Assembly: GCA_019116285.1 (NCBI GenBank)
Contig: DXBX01000082.1
Span: 1-64,000 of the forward strand
DNA length: 64,000 nucleotides
Source of the DNA: Candidatus Bacteroides merdigallinarum
GTDB taxonomy: Bacteria > Bacteroidota > Bacteroidia > Bacteroidales > Bacteroidaceae
Direction: 5' to 3'
The notes beneath the pieces are model-generated. The model was not told where the DNA came from, did no database searches, and saw only the letters and a list, made by a program, of their open reading frames with translations. Position numbers and translations under genes: made by a program. This document shows positions 41,654 through 52,496 of the stretch, in pieces (the first letter of the stretch is position 1; each line of letters starts with the position of its first letter).

Positions 41654-41661
41654 TATATTTG
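41654..41661 (+). promoter_or_regulatory. Promoter -7 box of the response regulator gene
   Basis: TATATTTG fits TAnnTTTG, 27 bases before ATG 41688. It indicates that the two-component genes are read by the primary sigma factor, in contrast to the divergent ABC genes. Confidence 0.6.
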
Positions 41662-41687
41662 CAGGCAAATACACAGAGACACAAGGA

Positions 41688-43013
<1,326 letters not shown>

Positions 43014-43034
43014 TCCCTGTCCCCCTCCCTGCCC

Positions 43035-44384
43035 ATGAACAGAGCCAACCTATCCTACATCTTCCTATTGGTCCTCATCGGCCTGGCCGCCGGCTATGCT
43101 TGGACACTGACGGCCCTGGGGCTGTCCTTCCCTCTCGGAAACAGCAACCCGCTCCCCTGGGCGGTGGCCTTGACACTCTGCCTGCCCTTCCCGGCCTGGC
43201 GGCTCAACCGGTTGCAACACCGCCACGCCCGCAAGGTGCTCTTCCTGCTGGATGCCATCGAGAACAACGACTATGCCGTCCACTTCCCGGAAGAGATGCC
43301 CGATGCCGACACCAACCTGGTGAACCGCTCCTTGAACCGCATCGCACACCTATTATATAAGGTAAAGAGCGAGACGGCCCAGCAAGAGAAATACTACGAA
43401 CTGATATTGGAATGTGTCAACACAGGCATCATCGTCCTGAACGACAATGGCGCGGTCTACCAGAAGAACAGCGAAGCCCTGCGCCTGCTCGGCCTGTCGG
43501 TCTTCACGCACGTCCGCCAATTGGACCACATCGACCCGAAGCTCACCGAACGCTTCTCCACCTGCCGGACAGGTGACAGCTTCCAATTCCCCCTCAGCAA
43601 CGAGCGCGGCAGCCTCAACCTCTTTGTCCGCGTCAGCGACATCACCATACACGATGAACACTTACGCATCCTGACGCTGAACGACATCAACAACGAACTG
43701 GACGAAAAAGAGATTGACTCCTGGATGGGCCTGACCCGCGTGCTGACCCACGAAATCATGAACAACGTCACCCCCATCACCTCGCTGAGCGACACCCTGC
43801 TGACCCTGACCGCCCAAGGCGCGCCCCAGGAAGAAATCCACAACGGACTGAAGACCATCAGCCAGACGGGAAAGGGATTGCTGGCCTTCGTGGAATCCTA
43901 CCGCAAGTTCACGCACATCCCCACGCCCGTCCCCACCCTGTTCTTCGTCAAAGGCTTCCTGCAACGGATGACCGAACTGGCCCGCCACCAATATCCCGAC
44001 GTGCCCATTCAGTTCAAGTGCGAAGTCTCGCCCGACGACCTCATCCTCCACGCGGACGAGAACCTGATAGGCCAGGTCATCACCAACCTGCTGAAGAACG
44101 CCATCCAAGCCATCGAATCGGACACCGCCCGCGGCGACACGGAAGGCCACATCACCCTCCGGGCCTATTGCGACGAATCGGAAGCCGTGGTCATCGAGGT
44201 CAGCAACGACGGACCGGCCATCCCGCCGGAGATAGCCGAACATATCTTCATCCCCTTCTTCACCACCCGCACCGGAGGAAGCGGCATCGGGCTGAGCATC
44301 TCCCGGCAAATCATGCGGCTGTCCAACGGCTCCATCGCGCTCCTGCCCGGAGAACCAACCACGTTCATCCTAAAGTTTGATTGA
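43035..44384 (+). CDS. Sensor histidine kinase partner of the NtrC-like regulator
   Basis: A 449-aa membrane kinase. Two N-terminal helices (SYIFLLVLIGLAAGYAWTLTAL; WAVALTLCLPFPAW) enclose only a short periplasmic loop, so sensing is probably in the membrane or cytoplasm. A PAS-like segment follows (LECVNTGIIVLNDNGAVYQKNSEALRLLG), then the His box VLTHEIMNNVTPI with His239, and the ATPase domain with N box NLLKNAIQAIE, G1 SNDGPAIPPEIAEHIFIPFFTT and G2 GGSGIGLSI. The NtrB-like His box fits an NtrC-type partner. Confidence 0.94.
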   Translation: MNRANLSYIFLLVLIGLAAGYAWTLTALGLSFPLGNSNPLPWAVALTLCLPFPAWRLNRLQHRHARKVLFLLDAIENNDYAVHFPEEMPDADTNLVNRSLNRIAHLLYKVKSETAQQEKYYELILECVNTGIIVLNDNGAVYQKNSEALRLLGLSVFTHVRQLDHIDPKLTERFSTCRTGDSFQFPLSNERGSLNLFVRVSDITIHDEHLRILTLNDINNELDEKEIDSWMGLTRVLTHEIMNNVTPITSLSDTLLTLTAQGAPQEEIHNGLKTISQTGKGLLAFVESYRKFTHIPTPVPTLFFVKGFLQRMTELARHQYPDVPIQFKCEVSPDDLILHADENLIGQVITNLLKNAIQAIESDTARGDTEGHITLRAYCDESEAVVIEVSNDGPAIPPEIAEHIFIPFFTTRTGGSGIGLSISRQIMRLSNGSIALLPGEPTTFILKFD

Positions 44385-44480
44385 ACCCTACCGTACGGAC
44401 AGCATTTCTGCCCTCTTGGTTAGTGCCAATCCAACGAAATAAACTATCTTCGCCCCCGATTACCACCAAAAAGTATATTT

Positions 44481-45287
44481 ATGAAGCTACGCAACGCTTT
44501 CGTCCTGCTCTCCTGCCTCTGGCTGCTGGCGGGCTGCGACCTGATAGACTACCACCCCTACGACGTGCGCATCGAGGGAGAAAGGGACGTCAACGCGCAC
44601 CACATCGCGGAGATAGAAGCCGCCTGCCGCGACAAGGAGACCATCCGCTTCGTCACCATGGGCGACTCGCAACGCTGGTACGACGAGACGGAGGACTTCG
44701 TCAACCACGTGAACCAGCGGGACGACATCGACTTCGTCATCCACGGCGGAGACATGAGCGACTTCGGCCTGACGGACGAATTCCTGTGGCAACGCGACAT
44801 CATGAACGGCCTCCGCGTGCCCTACGTCGCCCTCATCGGCAACCACGACTGCCTGGGCACGGGCGAAGAGACCTACCGCGCGGTATTCGGCGACCCTAAC
44901 TTCTCGTTCATCGCCGGGCGGGTGAAGTTCGTCTGCCTCAACACCAACGCCATCGAGTATGACTACTCCACCCCCGTGCCCGACCTCGAATTCATGGAGT
45001 CCGAGCAGACGGCCCGTGCCGAGGAGTTCGACAAGACCGTGGTGTGCATGCACATCCGCCCCGGCTGCGACGAGTTCAACAACAACGTGGACCGCGTCTT
45101 CCAGCATTATGTCAACGGCTTTCCCGGCATCCAGTTCTGCACCGCCGCCCACGAGCACCATGTCTTTGAGGAAGACCTCTTCGACGATGGCATCATGTAC
45201 TACATGAGCGACTGTATGAAGAACCGTAACTATTATGTATTCACCATCACCCCCGACGGCTATGAAAGAGAAATCGTCTACTATTAA
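44481..45287 (+). CDS. Metallophosphoesterase family lipoprotein
   Basis: A 268-aa lipoprotein (MKLRNAFVLLSCLWLLAGC, acylated Cys at 19). It has the calcineurin-like dimetal motifs: FVTMGDSQ (GDxx), VIHGGDMSDFG (GDxx(G)), ALIGNHD (GNHD), VVCMHIRPG (an H motif) and the final AAHEHHVFEED (GHxH-like). The first motif lacks the usual DxH, so one metal site may be altered. It could be a phosphatase, nuclease or phosphodiesterase of the periplasm or cell surface; the substrate is unknown. The next gene overlaps it. Confidence 0.85.
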   Translation: MKLRNAFVLLSCLWLLAGCDLIDYHPYDVRIEGERDVNAHHIAEIEAACRDKETIRFVTMGDSQRWYDETEDFVNHVNQRDDIDFVIHGGDMSDFGLTDEFLWQRDIMNGLRVPYVALIGNHDCLGTGEETYRAVFGDPNFSFIAGRVKFVCLNTNAIEYDYSTPVPDLEFMESEQTARAEEFDKTVVCMHIRPGCDEFNNNVDRVFQHYVNGFPGIQFCTAAHEHHVFEEDLFDDGIMYYMSDCMKNRNYYVFTITPDGYEREIVYY

Positions 45288-46050
45288 TAATAGGTATATA
45301 TATAATAAGGTGTATCGCCGCCTGCTGGCCACCCTTCTCCTGACCCTGCCCTTCCTGTCCCTGTCCGCCCAAGAACCGGCCACCCAGGCAGACACCGTCG
45401 TCATCGTCAAGACCCTGCGCGACACACTGTGGATGGCTCCCCTCGACGAACTGCGCAACATCCGCACCGGCCCGGCCCCCACCAACCGCTACGACCGCCG
45501 CGTTCACCGTTACCGCCGACGCTGGGCTGCCCTCATCCCCACGCACACCAAGCTGCAGTTTGCCGGAAACATGGGACTGCTCTCCGCCGGCTTCGGCTGG
45601 GACTACGGCAAGCGCAACCAGTGGGAGACGGACTTGCTGTTCGGCTTCGTGCCCAAGTACAGTTCGGACAAGGCCAAGATGACCTTCACCGTGAAACAGA
45701 ATTACATCCCCTGGTCGTTGCAAATCAAGAAGAGCCGCTTCTCCGCCGAGCCGCTGACCTGCGGCCTCTACCTCAACACAGTCTTCGGCGACGAGTTCTG
45801 GGTCAGCGAGCCGGAGCGTTACCCCAAGGGTTACTACGGCTTCTCGTCCAAGATACGCTTCCACGTCTTCCTGGGCCAGCGGCTGACTTACGACATCGAC
45901 CCCAAGCGCCGCTTCACGGCCAAGGCCCTCACGCTGTTCTACGAGCTGAGCACGTGCGACCTCTACCTCATCAGTGCCGTGACCAACCGCTACCTGCGGC
46001 CCCGCGACTATCTGTCGCTGTCGTTCGGCGTGAAGGTGCAGCTGCTGTGA
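45262..46050 (+). CDS. Putative outer-membrane beta-barrel protein
   Basis: About 262 aa from ATG 45262, overlapping the end of the phosphoesterase gene by 26 bases. The N-terminus has a signal peptide (LLATLLLTLPFLSLSAQ). After a charged segment (YDRRVHRYRRRWAALIP) the rest shows amphipathic strands with frequent aromatic residues (LQFAGNMGLLSAGFGWDYGKRNQWETDLLFGFVPKYSS; RFHVFLGQRLTYDIDPKRRF) and ends in a strand (YLSLSFGVKVQLL), typical of a barrel. I do not recognise a named family. Overlap with the phosphoesterase gene suggests they act together. Confidence 0.7.
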   Translation: MKEKSSTINNRYIYNKVYRRLLATLLLTLPFLSLSAQEPATQADTVVIVKTLRDTLWMAPLDELRNIRTGPAPTNRYDRRVHRYRRRWAALIPTHTKLQFAGNMGLLSAGFGWDYGKRNQWETDLLFGFVPKYSSDKAKMTFTVKQNYIPWSLQIKKSRFSAEPLTCGLYLNTVFGDEFWVSEPERYPKGYYGFSSKIRFHVFLGQRLTYDIDPKRRFTAKALTLFYELSTCDLYLISAVTNRYLRPRDYLSLSFGVKVQLL

Positions 46051-46081
46051 CGAAAATTACCCGCGCGGGTAGTTCCGACTA

Positions 46082-46214
46082 CCCGCCCGTCTTTTTCTCA
46101 AAACCCGCCCGTCTTTTTCCAAAAACCTGCCCGTCTTTCTTCCAAAGTCTGACCGTCTTTCTCCCAAAGTCTGACCATCTTTCTCCCAAAGTCTGACCAT
46201 CTTTCCCCGGAAAG
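46082..46214. repeat. 22-bp tandem repeat, six units
   Basis: Units start at 46082, 46104, 46126, 46148, 46170 and 46192. They grade from CCCGCCCGTCTTTTTC-type to TCTGACCATCTTTCTCCC-type, each with GNCNGTCTTT or GACCATCTTT and a following CCAAA. There are no unique spacers, so this is not a CRISPR array. The 22-bp period and the TGACCG/CAAAG words recall the array at 1031-1096. Confidence 0.85.
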
Positions 46215-46303
46215 ACCGCCGTCCTACGGGGACAAAAGCATTTTTATCCGCTCCCTATGCCAAATAGTAACACTTTTGTAACAATTAGTCAAATTATAAT
46301 GCG

Positions 46304-46311
46304 TATCTTTG
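46304..46311 (+). promoter_or_regulatory. Promoter -7 box of the TonB receptor gene
   Basis: TATCTTTG fits TAnnTTTG and lies about 60 bases before ATG 46372. A TTTTG at 46274-46278 is a plausible though slightly distant -33 element. Confidence 0.6.
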
Positions 46312-46371
46312 CACGACGAAATACAAATTAGTATTTGTTTAACAATTAATGTTTCACCAAAAGCAGAAAGT

Positions 46372-49056
46372 ATGAAAAGAAATTTGATGCATTTCCTGTT
46401 GTCAGCCCTGCTCTGCGTAGGCAGCCTCGCCGCCTACGCGCAGAATGTCAAGGTACGCGGCCAGCTGGTCGATGCCGAGACGGGCGAACCGCTCATCGGA
46501 GCCAGTGTCGTAGTGGAAGGAACTACGCAAGGCAGTGTGACCGACATCGACGGCTACTTCACGCAGTCCGCCCCGGCACGCGCCACACTCGTGTTCTCCT
46601 ACGTCGGATACAAAGAGCAGAAGTACACCCTCGACGGCTCTGAATCCAACCTGGGCACCATCCAGATGCAGGCCGATGCCGTGATGCTGAATGACGTGGT
46701 CATCACCTCCACCATCGCCATCGACCGCAAGACGCCGGTTGCCGTCAGCACCATCGGCCCCGCCTTCATCGAAGAGAAGCTGGGCACGCAGGAATTCCCC
46801 GAAGTACTCAAAGCCACCCCGGGTATCTATGTTACGAAGGATGGCGGCGGCTACGGCGATGCCAACACCCGCGTCCGCGGCTTTGAAAGTGAAAACGTGG
46901 CCGTGATGATCAACGGTGTCCCCATGAACGGCATGGAGAACCAGAAGGTGTATTGGAGCAACTGGGCCGGCCTCAGCGACGTGACCCGCACCATGCAGGT
47001 ACAGCGCGGACTGGGTGCCTCGAAGGTATCATCACCCGCAGTCGGCGGCTCCATCAATATTGTCACGCTGGGCACGGAGGCCAAGAAAGGCGGCTCCGTA
47101 TCCTACGCCATGGGTAACGACGGATACAACAAGATTCTCTTCACCGTATCCTCCGGCCTCTCCAAAGACGGCTGGGCATTCACCCTGCTGGGCGGCAAGA
47201 CGTGGGGCGACGGCTATATCCAAGGCACCGAGTTCGAGGGATATAACTACTTCGCCAGCATCTCCAAGCGCTTCAACGACAACCATCAGCTCTCGCTCTC
47301 GGCCTTCGGCGCTCCCCAATGGCACAACCAGCGTAACTACAACAACGCACTGTCCATCAAAGAATGGCAACGCGTGCAGCAATATATGGGCGAGAAGAGC
47401 CCTTACCGCTACAATCCCACGTTCGGTTACCGCAAGGGCCAGGTGTTCAACTCTTCGCGCAACTCCTACCACAAGCCTCAGATCTCGCTGAACCACTTGT
47501 GGCAAATCAACGCCAAGTCCAGCCTGAGTACTGCTCTCTACGCCTCCATTGGCCGCGGTAACGGTTACAGCGGTACGGGTGACAGCACCCACCGCAACCT
47601 GTGGTATGGTGCTTCCAACGGATACGTCAACAACACTTTCCGTCACGAAGACGGCACTTTCGACTATGACGCAATTGACGAACTGAACGCTGCCAGCACC
47701 ACGGGTTCAAAGATGGTGATGGCCAAGTCCATGAACAACCACGAATGGTACGGCCTGTTGTCCACCTACACCACCAAGTTTGGCGAATACCTGGATTTCT
47801 ACGGTGGCATCGACTTCCGCTACTACAAAGGCCTGCACCAAAATATCATCACCGACTTGTTCAGCGGTCAATACTTTGTAGACAGCAACCGTGGCAATGT
47901 CCTTCCTGCCAACAATGCCGCAGCCAATAACCCCGATTTCGTCAATCAAAAGCTTGGTGTGGGTGATGTTGTTTACCGCGACTATGACGGCCACGTCATG
48001 TCGGAAGGCATATTCGCACAATTGGAGTATAACCGTGAAAAAATCTCAGCCTTCGTAGCCGGTGGCTTGTCCAACACGGGTTATTGGCGCTACGACCGCT
48101 TCTATTACGATGCCGACCATGCCAAGTCCGGCAAGAAGAACTACCTGGGTGGTAACATCAAGGGTGGTATCAACTACAACCTGACGGAAAAACACAATGT
48201 GTTCTTCAATGCAGGCTTTATCAGCCGTGCTCCGATGTTTGACACTTCCTTCATTAACTCTCAGAATTCGCACGAACGCAACCCGGATGCCTTTAACGAA
48301 AAGGTGATGTCCTTTGAAGTAGGTTACGGCTTCCGCAGCAAAGTCTTTGCCGCCAACGTCAATGCCTACTATACCAAGTGGATGGACAAGAGCCTCTACG
48401 ATAGCAGCACAGGCCGTGATGGCGAACGCTATACCCTGAACATGACCGGTGCCAACGCCAAGCACATGGGTATTGAACTTGACTTCAACTATACACCTAC
48501 CCGCTGGTTCAGCTTGGACGGTATGTTCTCCTGGGGTGACTGGCGCTGGGACGGTCTGGCTACTGGTTTCTACTACAACTCTGAAGGGCAAATGGTTACT
48601 AAAGCCGAAGGAAGCGTTGTATCCGACATGAGCGATGTTGAACAGTATCGCTATAAAATCCGCATGGATAATGTTAGCGTGGGTGGTTCCGCACAAACTA
48701 CCGCTGCTCTCGGCCTCACCTTCCGTCCTTTGGAAGGCCTGCGCATAGGACTTGACTGGAACTTTGCCGCACGCCTGTTCGCTGACTATGACATCGAAGC
48801 AAGCTCTGCCAAACCTGGAGAAGAATATATCGTGGGCAAGCCTTGGCAAGTACCGTCATACCATGTATTTGACCTCAACGCAGGCTATACCTTCGATTTC
48901 GGCAAGGTACGTGCTACCCTGAGTGGTAATGTCAACAACTTGTTCAACCAAGAATACATAGCCGATGCTTGGGACGGCAGCACATGGGAAGACGTAGAAC
49001 GCGTATTCTATGGTTTCGGACGCACTTACTCCATAAGACTGAAGTTCAATTTCTAA
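46372..49056 (+). CDS. TonB-dependent outer-membrane receptor (SusC-like architecture)
   Basis: An 894-aa receptor from ATG 46372. It has a signal peptide (LLSALLCVGSLAAYAQ), an N-terminal carboxypeptidase-regulatory-like domain (VRGQLVDAETGEPLIGASVVVEG...), the TonB-box region and plug (DVVITSTIAIDRKTPVAVSTIGPAFIEE; TRVRGFESENVAVMINGVPMNGMENQKVYWSNWAGL) and a 22-strand-type barrel ending in YSIRLKFNF with terminal Phe. It lacks the SusC-specific LDGVP... region in its usual form and its partner is not a SusD. The 3' third is A/T-richer than the 5' part. A surface lipoprotein gene follows after 18 bases. Confidence 0.93.
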   Translation: MKRNLMHFLLSALLCVGSLAAYAQNVKVRGQLVDAETGEPLIGASVVVEGTTQGSVTDIDGYFTQSAPARATLVFSYVGYKEQKYTLDGSESNLGTIQMQADAVMLNDVVITSTIAIDRKTPVAVSTIGPAFIEEKLGTQEFPEVLKATPGIYVTKDGGGYGDANTRVRGFESENVAVMINGVPMNGMENQKVYWSNWAGLSDVTRTMQVQRGLGASKVSSPAVGGSINIVTLGTEAKKGGSVSYAMGNDGYNKILFTVSSGLSKDGWAFTLLGGKTWGDGYIQGTEFEGYNYFASISKRFNDNHQLSLSAFGAPQWHNQRNYNNALSIKEWQRVQQYMGEKSPYRYNPTFGYRKGQVFNSSRNSYHKPQISLNHLWQINAKSSLSTALYASIGRGNGYSGTGDSTHRNLWYGASNGYVNNTFRHEDGTFDYDAIDELNAASTTGSKMVMAKSMNNHEWYGLLSTYTTKFGEYLDFYGGIDFRYYKGLHQNIITDLFSGQYFVDSNRGNVLPANNAAANNPDFVNQKLGVGDVVYRDYDGHVMSEGIFAQLEYNREKISAFVAGGLSNTGYWRYDRFYYDADHAKSGKKNYLGGNIKGGINYNLTEKHNVFFNAGFISRAPMFDTSFINSQNSHERNPDAFNEKVMSFEVGYGFRSKVFAANVNAYYTKWMDKSLYDSSTGRDGERYTLNMTGANAKHMGIELDFNYTPTRWFSLDGMFSWGDWRWDGLATGFYYNSEGQMVTKAEGSVVSDMSDVEQYRYKIRMDNVSVGGSAQTTAALGLTFRPLEGLRIGLDWNFAARLFADYDIEASSAKPGEEYIVGKPWQVPSYHVFDLNAGYTFDFGKVRATLSGNVNNLFNQEYIADAWDGSTWEDVERVFYGFGRTYSIRLKFNF

Positions 49057-49074
49057 CCCTTAACGCAACAGATT

Positions 49075-51048
49075 ATGAAACATAAACATTTGTTATACAG
49101 TTTGTTTGCAGCCGCTTCACTGATTACGGTCAGTTGCGACTACAACGAGGACAACTTTCCTGGCTATGACGAATTAGCCCATCCGACAGACATCGGAAAC
49201 GATACATTGACTTTAGTTTCCTCTGATTATAAGAATATTGCCAAAATTGATGCCAACATTAATCTGGCCACTTCCAAAGACCCTGAAGGTGAATCCTATC
49301 TTCGCGCACTGGAAGCTGTGGGAAATAACGGTTACTTCACCGAGGATGCTCAGATAGCCTGGTACATGCCGGCTTACCTTGAACAAAAGTTCCCTTACTA
49401 CGATGATGGATCAAAGGCAACCATTTTTTATAAGGAATACACTAATCTTCCGGACTATCTCAACGATTTCAACGGCATCAAAAAATACAGCCTGACAGCT
49501 GATGACTATCAGACTGTATGGGGCGAAGACATGACCGCATCGTTCTTGACCCCTGCCACCATAAGGCAAATGCCTAATATATTGGCAACAGCTATCAGTG
49601 ATGCCAAAGAGGGCGATATGCGTCTGGTGGAATATGCTTTCTCGGAAACCGAACCAAGCACAGGAGGTGGATCAGTGGAAGTATCCCCGATTTATTTAGA
49701 GGCTGTTATCGGAGATGATGACGGAGGATTTCAGCCCCAAAATATCACGCTCGAAGGTGTAAGTTATGTCTGGAAATATGATTCTGAACATCATTATTGG
49801 AAAGCATCTGCTTATGTCGGCGGAAATAAAACAGCAGAAAGCTGGCTGTTAACTCCGGAAGTTGACTTGACAGCTGCAAAAGAACCGGTTTTATCGGCTG
49901 ACCTTATCTTGAATCATCTGAACGGCGCCCCCATGGAAAACCATATCGCCATCAAGGTTTCTACAGACTATGCAGGCGATGTAAAAACAGCCACCTGGGA
50001 AACGCTGGAAATCCCCAACAAACCGACTGGAAACAGTTGGGATGAAGTAAATACGGGAAACATCGATTTAAGCGCCTATAAAGGACAGAAAATCTACATT
50101 GCATTCCAATACAACAGCAATACTGATGCCGCCCCGACATGGGAAGTTTACAATGTCTATGTGCAAGAATTGGAAGTAGCCACCGCAACAAAGGCCCTCG
50201 CTTCTACCCGTGCCGTATCCGAACCCAATGCAGCCGCCGTATATCGTTACGACGGAAGCAACTGGCAGGCATACTCCACTGACGAAGCAGACATTGCCGT
50301 ACTTCAACCGGCCGACTACGACCAAATTGGCTACACGACTATCAAGACTCCAGGAGAAACACTGCCCATCTACTTGAAACAAGCATACCCCTATGCTCAA
50401 GCAGATGACGTTGTAGCTGTGGTTTATTACAACTACGATGGCGGTATCTCTGCTACCGAATTTATTTATGATGGAGCGACGTGGACCGAAACAACTGTAG
50501 CCCAAACATCTTCTATCGTATTCCTGAAATCAGGAGGCGAGTGGCAGGAAGCTAAAGTTTATTACTCAGCCACATTGTTGAATGGAGAAAGCGGTGGATT
50601 CACAGTCCAAGATATTGAATTGGATGGACTGAGCACTATCTGGACTTTGGACAACTCATACGGTTGGAAAGGATCCGGATATTCTAACGGTAATAAAGAG
50701 AATAAAGAGACAGAAAGTTGGCTCGTCTCTCCTGAAATAGATCTGAGCAAAGCTGTAGCTCCCGTTCTGAAATTTGACGTTGCTATCAACTTCTTGAATG
50801 CTAAAACCGTAGACGATTACTTCAGCGTAAATGTATCAACGGATTATAGCAGAGATGCCACTACAGCAACATGGGATCAATTGGAAATCACTCAATGGCC
50901 AGAAGGAAACTCGTGGAGTTTCTCTACAGTTGAAGGCGTAAAACTGGATGCTTATGTAGGCCAAAAGATTTACTTAAGCTTCCACTATCTGAGTGATAGC
51001 GAGTCTGCCATAACTGTTGAAATAAAGAACCTGTCTATACAAGAATAA
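49075..51048 (+). CDS. Surface lipoprotein with two choice-of-anchor J domains
   Basis: A 657-aa lipoprotein (LLYSLFAAASLITVSC, acylated Cys at about 21). The two halves share a jelly-roll-like module: residues about 200-370 (EAVIGDDDGGFQPQNITLEGVSYVWK ... AYKGQKIYIAFQYNSN) and about 495-657 (LNGESGGFTVQDIELDGLSTIWTLD ... AYVGQKIYLSFHYLSD). Each ends with a Gly-Gln-Lys-Ile-Tyr strand. The domain is common in secreted, nutrient-binding Bacteroidetes proteins. It probably caps the TonB receptor as the cell-surface binding partner. Coding is A/T-rich relative to the window. A terminator-like hairpin follows. Confidence 0.82.
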   Translation: MKHKHLLYSLFAAASLITVSCDYNEDNFPGYDELAHPTDIGNDTLTLVSSDYKNIAKIDANINLATSKDPEGESYLRALEAVGNNGYFTEDAQIAWYMPAYLEQKFPYYDDGSKATIFYKEYTNLPDYLNDFNGIKKYSLTADDYQTVWGEDMTASFLTPATIRQMPNILATAISDAKEGDMRLVEYAFSETEPSTGGGSVEVSPIYLEAVIGDDDGGFQPQNITLEGVSYVWKYDSEHHYWKASAYVGGNKTAESWLLTPEVDLTAAKEPVLSADLILNHLNGAPMENHIAIKVSTDYAGDVKTATWETLEIPNKPTGNSWDEVNTGNIDLSAYKGQKIYIAFQYNSNTDAAPTWEVYNVYVQELEVATATKALASTRAVSEPNAAAVYRYDGSNWQAYSTDEADIAVLQPADYDQIGYTTIKTPGETLPIYLKQAYPYAQADDVVAVVYYNYDGGISATEFIYDGATWTETTVAQTSSIVFLKSGGEWQEAKVYYSATLLNGESGGFTVQDIELDGLSTIWTLDNSYGWKGSGYSNGNKENKETESWLVSPEIDLSKAVAPVLKFDVAINFLNAKTVDDYFSVNVSTDYSRDATTATWDQLEITQWPEGNSWSFSTVEGVKLDAYVGQKIYLSFHYLSDSESAITVEIKNLSIQE

Positions 51049-51062
51049 AATTGAACAGCAAT

Positions 51063-51107
51063 AAAAGGGGTAAAAGAGGGAAGTACATTCTCCTTTTACC
51101 TCTTTTT
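51063..51107 (+). terminator. Hairpin terminator after the lipoprotein gene
   Basis: Arms AAAAGGGGTAAAAGAG (51063-51078) and CTCCTTTTACCTCTTTT (51090-51106) pair with a few G-T or mismatched positions and are followed by a T run. It lies between the lipoprotein and nuclease genes and may attenuate rather than separate them. Confidence 0.6.
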
Positions 51108-51121
51108 TATACCTGACAAAC

Positions 51122-52462
51122 ATGAATGCAAAAAACTTCTTTTACATATTTCTCTTCTTCGTTATATGTTTGACATCTTGTGGGGATGATTCCAATACAC
51201 CTCCCCCATCAAACGACATACAGCCTACCATTAGCGGATCTACATGTGATATCTTACAAGGATATGAAGATGCAGCCCAAGGTTTTAACACCCTAAAACC
51301 CCAAGGTCTGTCCGATCCACTCTATATACGAGAAAAAGCATTGACTGGGAATTCATACCAGTTTGCAGGCAGCAAGGAACAACGTCTGGATGAAATGACA
51401 AGCATGCCAGCAGCAAGCGAATGGTTGCCCTCTGTTAGTATTTCGGAAGGCCGATGCTATTGGATAAAACATACGGCTCCTCTGCTTTACACCTACTTAA
51501 AATTACGCATCGCCTACATTGATGGCAACGCGGTGGGAATAGAATATATCATAGATAGCACAGAAGAACGATATGAAACAGGAGAGAATATTAACGCCAA
51601 CCCGGCCGACGAAGCCCATCCTTACGTCACAGACCTCTGCATCCCCCGCCTCAACGGAGCCAACCAGTACGTGGAACATACCGTGTCCTACCGTGAGCAA
51701 GAGATTCTGAATTACGCCCTCGAATGGGTGGAAGACAAACGCCATGCCGCCTGGGTGGCATTCAGCTTCGACAGCGAGACCAGCCAGAAAAACGTGAACC
51801 GCACCGACGAATGGCTGCCCGACCCCTTCATCCCCACAAGCCCGCAAGAAAGTGACCACAAAAGCGATGGCTTCGACAAAGGACACCTCTGCGCCTCGGA
51901 CGACCGGTCCTATAACCGCACAGCCAACGAACAGACCTTCTACTACACGAACATCAGTCCGCAGATGACCTCCTTCAACGGTGGTTATTGGGTAACCTTC
52001 GAGAAACTGGTACAGACCTGGGCACGCTCCGGCACATATGACAAGCTGTATGTCACCAAAGGAGGCACCACGGATGACCTGCTCACCAACTTCACCGGCA
52101 CGCAACATGCAGCCGACGGACGCACCCCTCAAACCGACGCCAACGGCCTGACCCGCCATGGACTGGCCTGCCCGCACTACTATTTCATGGCCATCCTGGC
52201 ACAAAAAGGCGAAGACTACCAGGCCATCGGCTTCCTGGTGGAGCACCGCGACGACTATGGCTACGACAACGACCACCAAGCCCCCGCCAGCGTTATCCCC
52301 ACTCATGCCCTCAGCATCGACGAACTGGAGGAAAAGACCGGGCTGGATTTCTTCTGCAATGTGCCTGATGAAGTGGAAGATGCCATAGAGAACGCCTACG
52401 AAGAACAAGTGTGGGACTGGAATATCCCCGAAGCAAATTCCGTTTCGCAAAAAAATGAATAA
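51122..52462 (+). CDS. Secreted DNA/RNA non-specific endonuclease lipoprotein
   Basis: A 446-aa protein with a lipoprotein signal (FYIFLFFVICLTSC). The catalytic domain of the Serratia NucA/beta-beta-alpha-Me family occupies the C-terminal half. The DRGH motif appears as DKGH at 252-255 (His255 the general base) and the metal-binding Asn in FYYTNISPQM, followed by FEKLVQTWA. Substitution of Arg by Lys in the motif is conservative. The N-terminal 160 residues are poorly conserved and encoded in A/T-rich DNA, whereas the catalytic part is GC-rich like the rest of the window. It probably degrades extracellular nucleic acid at the cell surface. Confidence 0.9.
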   Translation: MNAKNFFYIFLFFVICLTSCGDDSNTPPPSNDIQPTISGSTCDILQGYEDAAQGFNTLKPQGLSDPLYIREKALTGNSYQFAGSKEQRLDEMTSMPAASEWLPSVSISEGRCYWIKHTAPLLYTYLKLRIAYIDGNAVGIEYIIDSTEERYETGENINANPADEAHPYVTDLCIPRLNGANQYVEHTVSYREQEILNYALEWVEDKRHAAWVAFSFDSETSQKNVNRTDEWLPDPFIPTSPQESDHKSDGFDKGHLCASDDRSYNRTANEQTFYYTNISPQMTSFNGGYWVTFEKLVQTWARSGTYDKLYVTKGGTTDDLLTNFTGTQHAADGRTPQTDANGLTRHGLACPHYYFMAILAQKGEDYQAIGFLVEHRDDYGYDNDHQAPASVIPTHALSIDELEEKTGLDFFCNVPDEVEDAIENAYEEQVWDWNIPEANSVSQKNE

Positions 52463-52467
52463 TTTTG
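52460..52467 (+). promoter_or_regulatory. Promoter -7 box of mazG
   Basis: TAATTTTG fits TAnnTTTG, 29 bases before ATG 52497. It supports that start over the in-frame ATG at 52455, which precedes the promoter and overlaps the nuclease stop. Confidence 0.5.
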
Positions 52468-52496
52468 CAGGGAAATTGACAAAGAAAGGAATATTT

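Noticed and set aside
46082-46214. Possible CRISPR array
   Set aside because: The 22-bp units are directly adjacent with no unique spacers, and there are no cas genes in the window.
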